Below, one piece after another: positions 48,398 to 58,816 of a DNA stretch of 64,000 nt. Every line of letters begins with the position of its first letter. The stretch's first letter is position 1. The translations under genes were made by a program, and so were the position numbers. This stretch comes from Pogona vitticeps (Eukaryota; Chordata; Lepidosauria; Squamata; Agamidae), in the NCBI RefSeq assembly GCF_051106095.1, contig NC_135787.1, forward strand, positions 171,453,001-171,517,000. Direction: 5' to 3'. The notes under the pieces are model-generated. The model ran no database searches and was not told where the DNA came from. It worked only from the letters and a program-made list of their open reading frames with translations.

Positions 48398-48480
48398 TAA
48401 GAACATAAAGAAGTATCATGCTGGATCAGACCAAAGCCTAACTGGGCCAAAATTCTGCTCATACAGTGGCCATTCTATGG
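48398..48480 (-). mobile_element. CR1-like LINE 3' end fragment
   Basis: TTAAGAACATAAAGAAGTAT, CATGCTGGATCAGACCAAAG and CATACAGTGGCCATTCTATG match the start of 37978-38095. Confidence 0.6.
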
Positions 48481-48889
48481 GGATCCTACTACTAGGACAT
48501 GACTATAACTATAATCTCCATCCTGCTTTCTTTGGCAACTGATACGTAGAGGCATGATGCTTGAGGTGCCATATATACATTTAGTAACTGTATTGTTATA
48601 CAGCCATCCTGAGTATTATCATTTCAGAATCCTCCAAGAATTCCCCGGGCAGAATTCAGGGAGTTCTAGTCTACAGACCCATGCCCACAGAGACCTAAAG
48701 GCACTTTACATTTCACTTACCTGAGGTAGGCCGAACTCAAAGGATTTATGACTTGTTTCAGTCCTTCCTATACAGAACAGGAAGCTACCATGGTGCTGTC
48801 TGAGAGTTGTAACACCTCTGCCTTTAGGTTCCATAAAGGGTGTCTTCTGGACAACTACAATGATGAAGAAGCATAGTGGCACTTAACTG
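48481..48889. other. No recognised feature
   Basis: A weak GGGAGTTCTAGTCTACA at about 48660 resembles the ACTACAACTCCCAG repeat motif reversed; otherwise nothing. Confidence 0.45.
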
Positions 48890-48968
48890 TCACCTTTAGT
48901 GGGTTTCCATGGCTGAGCTGGGATTTCAGCCCAGGTTTCCTGAGACCTTCTCTATCCACTACACTTCT
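48890..48968 (-). mobile_element. MIR-like tRNA SINE head fragment
   Basis: Plus view GGGTTTCCATGGCTGAGCTG, GGATTTCAGCCCAGGTTTCC and TATCCACTACAC are the reverse of a tRNA-like head and body. Confidence 0.55.
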
Positions 48969-49524
48969 TCATATGTGAAGAAGTACTCCCATTCTTCTGC
49001 GCGGGATCTTCCATTATTCAGTTTCAGAAAATGGCCCAAGATTCTATTATTAGGACAGAGGCAGGGAGCTCTCCTGATTTTCTTTTTCCACACTATACAT
49101 CATTATATACCTCTCTCCATCTTACTAGATAAACATCACCATCTAATTTACCAAGAGGTAAGTTACATTACCTTACTTACAGGCAGTGATGCAAGGAAGT
49201 ACAGCGTTACAGCTTTAGCAACTGGCCATATCCTTCAAAATATTGCTTGGGAAATAAAACAATATAGGCTGAACAAGCACTACCTTTATACCTCAAATAT
49301 AATATTTAAAATGTTGCTAACCTATGTTTTTATTAAATTTACATTTCATTTTTGCATGATAAATAGACTCAGAGAGTCTAGCAAAGATAAAAATGCAAAT
49401 TAGAAACAAAATCTTGCTTCAAGCAAATCAAAGCACAACATTTAAAATACAAATTGCATTAAAAATTACATCAAGTTATGTTTTCTGTGCATCTTTTGAA
49501 CAGTTCATGGGTTCCTTATGCCGC
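48969..49524. other. No recognised feature
   Basis: The 164-codon frame at 48909-49403 starts inside the SINE fragment and has no domain. Confidence 0.5.
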
Positions 49525-49560
49525 ACAGAGCAGACCTTTGGTCTAGATAGGCAAGGTATA

Positions 49561-49640
<80 letters not shown>
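49525..49640 (+). mobile_element. L2-type tail with (ATCA)n array
   Basis: AGATAGGCAAGGTATAAATC is an L2-like terminus; its tail has expanded into about 20 ATCA units (49560-49640). Confidence 0.65.
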
Positions 49641-49643
<3 letters not shown>

Positions 49644-50034
49644 GGATCACAAAGATCTGCTGTTGTTTTAATTCTGGATTTCAGCCATTATTCCACACCA
49701 TGAAGAACTGTACTTTCTTGCAGCCTGTTTGTTCTTTCCCAACCCCATTAATTTTACTAAATTTGGGTGGCCACCTCTTCTTAGTTACTGTTATTCACCC
49801 TGTTTCAAGCAGATGGTGTATTCTGAATTTATTTCTTTCAAAAATAGAAACTATCCAACTGTCACAATTCTGTTGAGTGGAGAGGTGTGAAAAACAAAAG
49901 GCCAAAATCATGAACATACGGTTTTTCTGCTTCCTGGTTCCCACTCAGCCTTACAGCAACCAAAATTAGGCAGCATCTGGAGTGTAGTAAATTAGGTATC
50001 ATGCATTAAAGCATTTAGTACAAGCTATAAAATA
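49641..50034. other. No recognised feature
   Basis: Nothing identified. Confidence 0.5.
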
Positions 50035-50095
50035 CTCTGGAAATGGGTGCCATATGTCAGACTTGACTTAACAGCATGCAATGGTTGTTATAGCA
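50035..50095 (+). mobile_element. RTE-type SINE tail fragment
   Basis: AAATGGGTGCCATATGTCAG, ACTTGACTTAACAGCATGCA resembles the tail of the SINE at 8224-8456. Confidence 0.4.
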
Positions 50096-50340
50096 CCTTG
50101 GTTACTTTCATCCAAGGAACTTTCAGCATATACCTATTCTGAGAGTGTTAAGAATTTTCTTCTTTCAGTCAACTATTTCCACCTTGATTTATTTGCCAAG
50201 GGAAAAACATGCCCTTCTGGGCTACTGAACTCCAGCATCTTCCTAATTAATAGGAATCTTCCTAATTAATTGATTGATTGATTGATTTTAAATTGATAGT
50301 AAATTAATTGATAATAAATCTTCCTAATTAATCATAAACA

Positions 50341-50341
50341 T

Positions 50342-50396
<55 letters not shown>
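50341..50396. repeat. (TTTA)n microsatellite
   Basis: About 14 TTTA units; probably the reversed A-tail of an L2-type insertion whose body is not recognisable. Confidence 0.9.
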
Positions 50397-50589
50397 TGCA
50401 TGCCACATGCACATGTTCAAGCCATGTGGGATAATCCTGCTCAGGCCCACTGGGTTTCTTGTTTTTGCATTCTAACCTAGGTAAGGAGCTGTCCAGCAAT
50501 GTAAGCCATTGAGCAAGAAGGGAGCTGTCCAGAAGATGGCTAAGCCAGGAGCAGGTCTATAGTAACTGAAAATTCCCATCAGAAGAAGA

Positions 50590-50725
50590 CAAATTACATC
50601 CTTCCAGATATTGTTGGACTACAACTTCCAGTGCCCCTCACTATTGGTTAGACCAGCCAGAGACTGTTCAGAATTGCAATCCAACAACACCTGAAGAGAT
50701 GCACTTTGCCCACCGCTGGTTTTAT
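50590..50725. repeat. Palindromic ACTACAACTCCCAG-type repeat
   Basis: ATATTGTTGGACTACAACTT on the left is partly mirrored by TGCAATCCAACAACACCTGA on the right, ending CTTTGCCCACC. This fold-back layout is common for a dispersed reptile repeat of uncertain class, possibly hAT-derived. Confidence 0.5.
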
Positions 50726-51279
50726 AGTTCCATTTAGCTCCTCTACTAGTAGAGTTTCGGCCCTGCATGCACTTAAAGGCATGGCTCCTCTTCCTAAGCA
50801 AAATTCTGACAAGAACTAGTGGTATGTGTGGCCATAGAGGTTCTGTCTTTTAGTATATAATATTGGCTACTATCATAATATTGCTCTCATAGTATACAAT
50901 GTTCTCAAAATCCTCTAATAGCATACCTAATAAAAGTAATTCTGGTTCTAAATCTATATAATTTTGAGATGATTTAACCAACAAACTTTGTATTTTATAC
51001 CAATAATAACTGACTAGGTTCCTAACACATAATAGATGTTATCTAAAGCATTTTACAATATACAGATTTTCTTTATATAATTGTTTAGCCATTTCTATCT
51101 CCACATTTTCTATCTATCATATCTAATGTATATTTATTAAGTACTATTTGTTTTGCACCATCCTTATATCTAGCTTCAATTTACCTTAAAAACCACCATG
51201 TTATGCCTTTACCCTGATTAGCTATCTCTTATTTCAGTTTAATTCTCTTTTTTAATATATAAGATAATGCCTCTTTACA
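50726..51279. other. AT-rich, possibly decayed LINE
   Basis: May be continuous with the L1-like remnant to the right, but no motif can be read with confidence. Confidence 0.3.
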
Positions 51280-51900
51280 GTTCCAGAAGTTAGGTATATA
51301 CATGCTTTCAACGTTAAGGGCCACCTTAATATTTTTCCCTTTTTCATCTTTCTAGGTAACTCCTTCTCTTATTTGTCTTTTCCCAATTCTTGTTTCTATT
51401 TCTCTAAACATTCTGCCATCCCTTGTATCACTGGAAAAATTTTATACACTTGATCTATCTCCAATAGATCTTTATGCACTTGATCTATTTCCAACAGATG
51501 TTCCAGGCTATTTCTAATTAATTCTGCTGATTTTCTCCCCTTATCTTCTCTTAACACAGCTAAAATTCTCCTCAACTCTAGGGTTAAAATTAAATGTCCT
51601 AAATTTTCTCTTCTGGTTTCCTCCAGCCCAGCCCTTCCTTTGGTTGGCATACATCATCCACCACCCTCACATTTCCTTGTTCATTAATCCCCGTCTCCTG
51701 TTGAATATAGTCTTTCTTTAGTTGCTCCTTGAATGATTTCACCTCTTCGTTATGGGATCTCACCATTTCTAAGATTGCTTGAAGGGTAGATTTTGTTTCA
51801 TCCAAAATTTTCCTTTGTTGTAGTATTATGTCCCAAGATGCTAAGTACTTGTATTTCAAGTGAAAGACATCCAGTAGCTTAGAGCAGTCAGTGCAGTTCC
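51280..51900 (-). pseudogene. Possible L1 ORF1-like remnant
   Basis: Two overlapping minus-strand frames (51599-51859 and 51396-51650) appear to be one protein broken by a frameshift near 51630. The first is rich in heptad-like Leu/Ile spacing (LQAILEMVRSHNEEVKSFKE), as in the coiled coil of LINE-1 ORF1p. The second has ENLGHLILTLELRRILAVLR and EIDQVYKIF, which resembles the RNA-binding region of squamate L1 ORF1 (EIDKVYRV). EIDQV occurs twice within 11 residues, a small internal duplication. ORF1p coats L1 RNA and aids reverse transcription. The assignment is from motif style alone; a decayed host coiled-coil gene is the alternative. Confidence 0.4.
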
Positions 51901-52999
51901 ATCAATAATTGCTTCAATAAGTCCACTTTAGTAAATTGATCATGTTTAGGGTTAATTTTGAATCCAGTCTCTGACGTAAGTTGACAAGCCCCATTCACTC
52001 TACGTTTGTATTAGACTTTCTAAAGTTAATTGTCTATGTTTTAGTCAGCTCTCAGAAAGAAAAAAAGGGAAGTCGAAACAGAGTTCCAAGTTTGAGTATT
52101 CAAGGTCATGTTCTGAGCTTTTTGCCAACACTATAGATAGCCATAACAAACAGTTTAACTCCCAGCGTTGTTTGGCTAAAATAATTTTAAGAGGACAGTT
52201 TCTTAAGTTTAATGCCAAAGTAACACCAAACTTCCTTCCTTGAAGTATAATTGTTTAATTAATGTCCAGTTTATTTTCTTTGCATTTCTTTGCATTTCTT
52301 TCCCCTTTTCCTGATCCACCACTGCTCTATTTAGTGGTGGGGCTAAGAGATGTTATTTCTGTTAAAGGGATTATTCTGTCCTGGGATAATCATAGATTTT
52401 GTATCTCACCCAGTGATAACAACAATGTTAAATTGGCTGATTTATTGTTTCTTCATTTACCTCAATTTACCTGACAAGTTGCAAGCAAGCTAATTCAGCT
52501 GCTTGTTTCTGCCCACTGGTTGATTGGGGAGTTTCCTGGATCAAATGTGGGTAACCACCATCCCCCTCATGATCAAGAACCACCATTTCTCCACCTCTTT
52601 GGGGTGGTTCTAACCCCCTGGGGGGTCCCAAACAGGTTGGAATTCAGCCCAGGGGATGGAGCTCCGTCCTCCTCCTGCTGTCTTGTAGCAGAGTCAAGTC
52701 AGAAGTCCAGAATTACAGTCAATTCTTATTTTACATTTTTGAAATTAATGACATCATTCTGCAATTCAGAAGCAGTAAATTTCCAAAGGACAATGAAAAT
52801 GTTTTTAGAAGTCTGTTTACCTGTCTGCATAGCCTGGCTGCTAACTCAGTGGCTCACTGCAAATTAATAGTTGCTTTTCTCTTTGTTCACAGACATCTGG
52901 CTCATCATCCTCCCCAAAGACATAAACACAAACATTAACCAAACCAGAATTTTACTTCTTCCATTTAGAAGACTTTCCTAGAACCCAGACTTATTTAGT
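51901..52999. other. No firm feature; possible L1 5' region
   Basis: If 51280-51900 is L1 ORF1, the GC-richer stretch at 52520-52690, with CCCCTGGGGGGTCCCAAACA, could be its 5' untranslated region. No open frame with a domain. Confidence 0.3.
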
Positions 53000-53335
53000 G
53001 AACCAGAATGGTAGATGACTCAAGACAGGTCAATAGAAGGCCTTGTTAATGTAGAGTATCATCAACTGAATTTACTGCCAAAAGATTATGACCTGAGTGG
53101 TTTTAAAAGAGGCCTAGACAAATCCATGGAAGACTAAGGTATCGGTGCATACTAATCATGTGCTGCCTCCAGCAGTGTGCTTTAAACGTATTGTGAGAAA
53201 GAGGAAGAGAGAGTAATTGCCTTCAGGTTCGGCTTGTTGACTCTCCATAAGCCTTTGATTGTTGCTACAGAAAACAGGATACTGGGTTAGATGGTCCTTT
53301 CTCTGATCCAGCAAGAATCTTTTTACACTCTTATT
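53000..53335 (+). mobile_element. CR1-like LINE 3' untranslated region
   Basis: AACTGAATTTACTGCCAAAA, TTTTAAAAGAGGCCTAGACA, AATCCATGGAAGACTAAGG, CAGGATACTGGGTTAGATGG and TCTGATCCAGCAAGAATC follow the known order of this CR1 3' end. Confidence 0.75.
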
Positions 53336-53801
53336 TCTTTTTAGCTCTGCCCAGGTTATTCACATGCCACCCCGACATTTTTTTCCCTCTCCCATCCTAC
53401 AAAATTCAAGTGGCACAGCAGAAGGATAACAGATTCCAAGAGTTTAAATCCTACTTCTCAAAATGGTTTCTGAAATATGGAACCTCTGTGTTCATTGTGG
53501 CAGATGGCAGAGACAGATTCTGTATGCTTCCCTACTTAGAAATAAGGCATTTATTACTCATTGCTAACAATATGCTACACAGTTATTGTAGGCTAGCAAA
53601 GTGAAACACAGAACTTACCAACCTGACATTTGGAAATATTACCACCACTGATACCCTTCTTGCAGATGGCCAAAGTTCTAGATATTTTGAGTAGAGTTTG
53701 TCTTGATTTCCCATACTGTTCCATTCTCTCACAGATTTGTCAAGGTTTAAGGTCCACTATACTTTGATTTTTCTCTGGTTATATTCCAACAATATACACT
53801 G
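53336..53801. other. No recognised feature
   Basis: The frame at 53410-53604 has no motif. Confidence 0.5.
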
Positions 53802-53906
53802 TCTATGTATGTATGTATGTATGTATGTATGTATGTATGTATGTATGTATGTATGTATGTATGTATGTATGCATGCATGCATGCATGCATGCATTCATTT
53901 ATTCAT

Positions 53907-53941
<35 letters not shown>

Positions 53942-53944
53942 TTT
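53802..53944. repeat. Compound (ATGT)n(ATGC)n(ATTT)n microsatellite
   Basis: ATGT units (53802-53870), ATGC units (to about 53894) and ATTT units (to 53944) run together. The ATTT end is the reversed A-tail of the L2-type insertion to its right. Confidence 0.9.
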
Positions 53945-54170
53945 GTTTATTAGATTCTACCCTGCCCCCCTAGACAGCGTCTACTCAGGGCGGCTTACAA
54001 ATATCATAAAATAACATAAAATATAATAAAGACATCATAAACATCATTCTCTTCAGAGTATGCCGCTCTCTCATACCCAGTGGAATGTCTGTTCTTTCTC
54101 TTCTGCATTCCCTAATCAGGTTCTTGTAATTTTGTAAAGAATGCAGATGATAAGAATTGTATAACCATAC
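53895..54170 (-). mobile_element. L2-type LINE 3' end
   Basis: On the plus strand TAGATTCTACCCTGCCCCCC, TAGACAGCGTCTACTCAGGG, CGGCTTACAAATAT. Reversed this is GTAAGCCGCCCTGAGTAGAC and GGGCAGGGTAGAATC plus AAAT tail, the standard L2 terminus. The 5' boundary is uncertain. Confidence 0.65.
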
Positions 54171-54242
54171 AATCATATAAATTGATATAAATTAATATGA
54201 TATAAATTAATGTATGAATTGTAAAAACATATAATAACATAG

Positions 54243-54372
54243 AAAAGTAGAGCTGGAAGGGACCCTACGGATCACTAAGTCCAGCCCCTGTCAAAGAGGT
54301 ACAGTGGGGAACTGAACTCCCAACTTCAAGCTCCACAGCCAGATACCCAAACCACTGGGCTATCCAGTGTTC
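54243..54372 (-). mobile_element. tRNA-headed SINE with CR1-like tail
   Basis: Plus view AGAGCTGGAAGGGACCCTAC (CR1-like tail), CAGTGGGGAACTGAACTCCC (B-box complement), CTCCACAGCCAGATACC and ACTGGGCTATCCAG (head). Same structure as 39602-39715 in reverse, but with the complete head. Confidence 0.75.
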
Positions 54373-54753
54373 TGTGCTTTTTCTGTGTTATAAGCTATAT
54401 TTATTTCTGTGTATTTTTTCCATAATTATTCTCTTTCATCTCACTCCCTTTTTTCAACAGTATTGACTTACAGCTGTTTCCTTCAGCTGTTTTCTGGAAA
54501 TTATGGATTATACCAATACACATATTACAACACTACATACCTAGATACATACACCTCCAGTTTCCAGGGGTAAAGAAGGAGTGGGTGGTAAAAATAGGCA
54601 GAGAGTAAGAATGTGGACATTGTTATCCAGCTCAAAGATTGATCTGTGTTACAAAAGAAAGGGAACTTGTAGAGCTCACCTCTCATTTGAGGCTGTATTT
54701 ATAAACCCCTGCAAAGTTCATTTTAAAGCTTGACTTGGAAGAAAAAAACCAAG
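54373..54753. other. No recognised feature
   Basis: Nothing identified. Confidence 0.5.
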
Positions 54754-54755
54754 TA

Positions 54756-55170
54756 CAGTCATGCCCTGCTTTACGATTACCCCGTTTAACGACGAATCCA
54801 CTTGACAGTGAGATTACAAAACAATGGTTTGAATGGGGTTTTTCTGCTTTGCGATGATCGGTTCCCTGGTTCAGGAACCGATTTTCGCTTTATGAGGATC
54901 AGCAAACAGCTGATTGTCGGGTTTCGAAATGGCCACAGACTGAAGAAAATGGCCACCCACTGTGCTTAGGGATGGATTCCTCACTGCACAGGCATGGAAA
55001 ATGGCCGCTCCTATGGAGGATCTTTGCTGGACGGTGAGTTTTCAGCCCATTGGAACGCATTGAACGGTTTTCAATGCATTTCAATGGTCTTTTTTATTTC
55101 GCTTTATGACGTTTTTGCTCTATAGCGATTTTGCTGGAATGAATTAACGTCGTCAAGCAAGGCACCACTG
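54756..55170. mobile_element. Tigger-like MITE, group 1, complete
   Basis: Ends CAGTCATGCCCTGCTTTACG and, inverted, CAGTGGTGCCTTGCTTGACG; flanked by TA (54754-54755 and 55171-55172). Contains several near-copies of a TTTCGCTTTATGA motif and two ATGGCC(A/G)-type stretches. Frames on either strand have no transposase signature. Confidence 0.85.
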
Positions 55171-55311
55171 TATTAGAAGATTCAGTCAAACGTTTCCCAA
55201 ACCCTGAACCTGGAAATGTAACTTCTAGAATGGCTGTTGGCCTTTCAGGCTAGGGTATTCTGGGTGCAATTATCAAAAAAAACAAAAACAAAAAAAACCC
55301 CAAAAACCTCA

Positions 55312-55775
55312 AAGGTCTGTTTGTGCTGCCTCTAGTTCAACATCAGGAGAGGCCTTTCTTTTGATTCCGTCACCTTCAAAGGTGCATTTGGTGGGGACAC
55401 AGGAGAAGGCGTTCTCTGTTACTGCTTCCAGACTTTGGAGCTCCTTCTCACAGGAGGCCAGACTGGCCCCATCTTTGCTCTCCTTCTGCAAGCAGGCAAA
55501 GACCTTCCTCTTCAAGCAAGCTTTCCCTTATTTACTGACTGACTGAGTGGGGTTCTTAAATAGATTCTTGTTCCCTATGGCTTTGAATGTATTTTGATAT
55601 AGCTTCTGTTTACCTTCTCTTACTGTGTTATTTGTTTGATCCTTGTTAGTATTTGTATACTTATTGTTTTAGCTTTGTATGTTTTCTTTTAATTATGAAA
55701 GCCACCTTGGATCCTTCTGAAGGAGAAAGGTGGAGTAGAAATATTTTTAATTAGTTAATTAAATAAAACGAGGCA
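55312..55775 (+). mobile_element. L2-clade LINE 3' end, distinct subfamily
   Basis: The end of ORF2 is followed by a T-rich 3' region and a terminus GCCACCTTGGATCCTTCTGA, GAAAGGTGGAGTAGAAATA, then AATTAAATAAAA. It differs from copies 1 and 2, so it is another L2 subfamily. Confidence 0.75.
55361..55546 (+). pseudogene. L2 ORF2 C-terminal fragment
   Basis: The frame contains KAFSVTASRLWSSFSQEARL, APSLLSFCKQAKTFLFKQAF and PYLL. The pattern (R)AFSVxAxxLWxSLPxExRxAxxLxxFxxxLKTxLFxQAF is the usual end of L2/CR1-type ORF2 and matches RAFSAV in the other L2 copies. Only the last 50 or so residues remain; catalytic domains are absent. Confidence 0.75.
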
Positions 55776-55871
55776 GAGAGAATTTAGCTTTCATTTCTCC
55801 TATTCCTGGCAAAAGAAATTCTGCACCTGACACAGAGCTATGGAGATGAAACTAGGAGCTTGGAAAGATTT

Positions 55872-55962
55872 TTTTCTTTTTTGACTGCTAGCTCCCAGAA
55901 TTCCCACCGGCTATGCTGGCTAGGGGATTTTGGGAACTGTAGTCCAAAAACTAACTGTTCCC
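55872..55962. repeat. Palindromic ACTACAACTCCCAG-type repeat
   Basis: AGCTCCCAGAATTCCCACCG on the left and GGATTTTGGGAACTGTAGTC on the right are partly reverse complementary around GGCTATGCTGGCTAGG. Confidence 0.5.
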
Positions 55963-56119
55963 AGCTCTGATTTGGAATCATGATGTCTGGACTTGAACAA
56001 ATAGTCAGCTCTGTTCCATTGTTACTTGGTAGAGACAGCCATAAAGTGCACTGGCCTTACCACTTTCCTCAGATGCCACTCATAGTTAGTGACAAGGAAG
56101 AGTGTTGCACTTCCTCCTA

Positions 56120-56150
56120 CAGAAAACTGCTGTGCTCACTTGTATCTTGT
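56120..56150. repeat. Target-site duplication, left copy
   Basis: 31 bases identical to 56431-56461 except one T/C difference. Confidence 0.9.
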
Positions 56151-56430
56151 CATCGTCGCTGTCATCATTTAGTCATGTCCAACTCTTTGTGACCCCATGA
56201 ACCAGAGCATGCCAGGCCCTCCTGTCTTCCACTGCTTCCCCGAGTTGTGTCAAATTCATGTTGGTTGCTTCGATGACACTGTCCAACCATCTCATCCTCT
56301 GTCATCCCCTTCTCCTCTTGCCGTCACACTTTCCCAGCATCAGCGTCATTTCCAGGGAGTCTTCTCTTCTCATGAGATAGCTAAAGTATTGGAGTCTCAG
56401 CTTCAGGATCTGTCCTTCCAGTGAGCACTC
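56151..56430 (-). mobile_element. Bov-B LINE 3' end, 280 bp, with TSD
   Basis: Minus-strand Bov-B terminus (plus view ATCATTTAGTCATGTCCAAC, CCAGGCCCTCCTGTCTTCCA, CATCTCATCCTCTGTCATCC, CAGGATCTGTCCTTCCAGTG). It is 5' truncated at GTGAGCACTC. It serves as the uninterrupted reference for 17112-17746. The 31-base duplication on both sides defines its exact boundaries. Confidence 0.95.
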
Positions 56431-56461
56431 CAGAAAACTGCTGTGCTCACTCGTATCTTGT
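56431..56461. repeat. Target-site duplication, right copy
   Basis: Partner of 56120-56150, reading CAGAAAACTGCTGTGCTCAC and onward. Confidence 0.9.
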
Positions 56462-58468
56462 GGTCACTTGAAATTCCAGAGCAATGCTGCAAGTTATGAG
56501 ACAATCCTTATGTCAAATCCAGCAAACATGCTATACACAGAGCACCTGATAGGATGAAGGTGTAGGAACAAACACTAGAATGGCTTGAGAGCTTTGTAGC
56601 AAGCAGTGAGAAGAGGAAACCTCAAAGGGGAACAACAGGAAATAATTATTTAATCTTGATGTAACAGACTTAAGAAATCTAACATCATCATAAGGTTACA
56701 GGAAGCCATGATATACCTTTTGACTAACAGAGCAATTCTTGACAGTAGGAATAAGGCTCTCCATGTTCACTGATGACAAGGGCTGCATCTCATTACACGG
56801 CTGGTACAAGGAGGCCACTTGATGTTGCCTTTATGCACTGGCTACTCCATGTGTTGTTATGCAGTTTTGTGTTTTCCAGGTAACCACAAGACTATGGCCT
56901 CCATGCCTTTTCATGAGGTGACTGTAGGCAATTGGGAGAAGCAAAACAGGCCCCACTGCAAGCAAACTGTCCCCTGTGATGTTTTCCACAGGGGACATGT
57001 GGGAACAGAGCGAAAAGGTCACCACAAAGTGGCCATATTCTCAGGACCGATCATGGATGAGTTGATGTTCATTGAATTCATATTTCCAAGGGACATGTCG
57101 AGTTCCTGTGATCTACTCTAACCCTATCAATACACAAAAAGCCTTTTAAACCAGCTTTATGATAGACAGATGCAAAAAAGAGACAATAGCTCAACAATGA
57201 GATGGATAGAAATAGTTACCCCAAATATTTGAAGACCTCACTGTCAAGCTGCCTTGTGCTTGTATATGTATCAGATTACAGGCGATCACTCTCTTTATAC
57301 TTTTCTAAAAAGGATGGCAGCTTCTATTCAGTAGCATTAGAGAGACAATCCTTTAAGCTGTGTCAAAATGCCAGTTATCCTTAGATGCCACCCAGATTTG
57401 AATAATTTAGAGAGACAAATAAAAGGGTCCACTGAAAACAGGAGGCATCCTTTGACCAGCTCTGCTTTTGAGGCAACAGCCCCCCCCACTCCCAACTTTT
57501 ACTGAAGCAGCTTCATCTCTCTATCAGCTGTGACAAGTGCCAATCAAACCTGCTGTTTCTAAGCTCCCCCCCCCTCTTTTTTGGAAGGAGAAATAAAAGA
57601 AACATGAAACATTTTCTAACAATTGGGGGAGGAAGATCTGCTATCAGTGTGTGGTCTAAGATAGGAGGCTGAAGAAAAGGAGGGACATGGTGGGGGCCAC
57701 AAGGAGAAGAAGGAACACATGCATTTCTAATTTTTACTTCTAATCTCTGACCACCACCACCTCCCCCATTTACCTCTCTTTATACATTTTAATCTCCCAG
57801 TTGCTCCAAATGATCCTAAACAAATTGTAGGTCAGCCTGGATTAGTTTCTTTATGCTCCATGATTAGGACAATTATTCATACTTTTAACATCTTCAGCAA
57901 CGGCAGCTGAATGTCAGGAAGGATCCGGGCAATGCCTGTTGTGTTTTGGGTAAAGCTTAGAGCCACCTCACACAGCAGCACTATATTGGAGTGGGGTGGG
58001 AGGAAGAGAAAAGACTGAAAGGCAGTGATGGAAATTCGCAGAGCTTCTGCTAACACAATCCCTAACGTCAACTCTGACCTTTAGACAAATCTGTTGTCAA
58101 GAGGATGTTCAATGCTGGCCTTACGTAATGAGGCAAGTTTAGGGTTTCAGGGCTAAACACGAGGCCCATTTGGCCTTTTCTTAAAATTGAAAAAGGGTGC
58201 AAAAAAAAAAACCCCTTTCTGTTTGCATTCATTTCATTGCACAAAAGAGATCTGGAGTACTTTTAGCACAACGCTGTGGGTTTTATGGGTTCTCATAGGA
58301 ATTTTCCTATGAAATCATGACTCTCCCTGAATCATTATTTTTTTTCTGCTTCTACTTGTAGTTTTAGGAAATGGTGGTATTGATTCTGCCACTTCTTGAG
58401 GGCCAATGTGATTCAGGCAGTGTGCTGTTAATTCTCTCCTTTTTGATATTTCCTAGGCAAGGCTGTAA
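56462..58468. other. No recognised feature
   Basis: About 2 kb; frames at 56819-57121 (100 codons) and 57877-58071 lack motifs. C runs occur at about 57480 and 57568. Confidence 0.45.
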
Positions 58469-58585
58469 CTGTCTGGATAGTTAAGTACCTAGATGTTGAG
58501 CCAAAGGTTGGGAGTTTGATTCAGGAGAAGAGCCAGCCTATGTAGTGTTGAGCAAACTAGACAGTCCCAGAGCACCCTAGGATAA
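58469..58585 (+). mobile_element. tRNA SINE (RTE-tail family), 3' truncated
   Basis: TGTCTGGATAGTTAAGTACC, GAGCCAAAGGTTGGGAGTTT, AAGAGCCAGCCTATGTAGTG and AGACAGTCCCAGAGCACCC match the first half of 8224-8456. Confidence 0.75.
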
Positions 58586-58596
58586 TAATAAATAAT

Positions 58597-58816
58597 AATT
58601 GTGTACTGTCAAGTCAATTCAGACCCCTTTCAGGGTTTTGTAGGTAAAGAATACTCAGAAATGGTTGACCATTCCTTTCTTCTGGGGAGATTCTGGGGCT
58701 GTGCACCTTGCCCAAGACCACACTGGCTGGTTCTTCTGAGATGCAGGGTGGGGAATTGAACTCCCAACCTCTGGCTCCACAGCCAGACACTCAATGCTCT
58801 GAGCTATCCATCCAGT
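58597..58816 (-). mobile_element. tRNA SINE (RTE-tail family), near complete
   Basis: Plus view GTACTGTCAAGTCAATTCAG (tail), AGAAATGGTTGACCATTCCT, GGCTGTGCACCTTGCCCAAG, GGGGAATTGAACTCCCAACC (B-box complement), GCTCTGAGCTATCCATCCAG (head). The reverse complement runs parallel to 8224-8456 throughout. Confidence 0.85.

Noticed and set aside
48909-49403. 164-codon plus-strand frame
   Set aside because: Begins inside a SINE fragment, has no recognisable domain, and its composition looks like chance read-through of AT-rich DNA.
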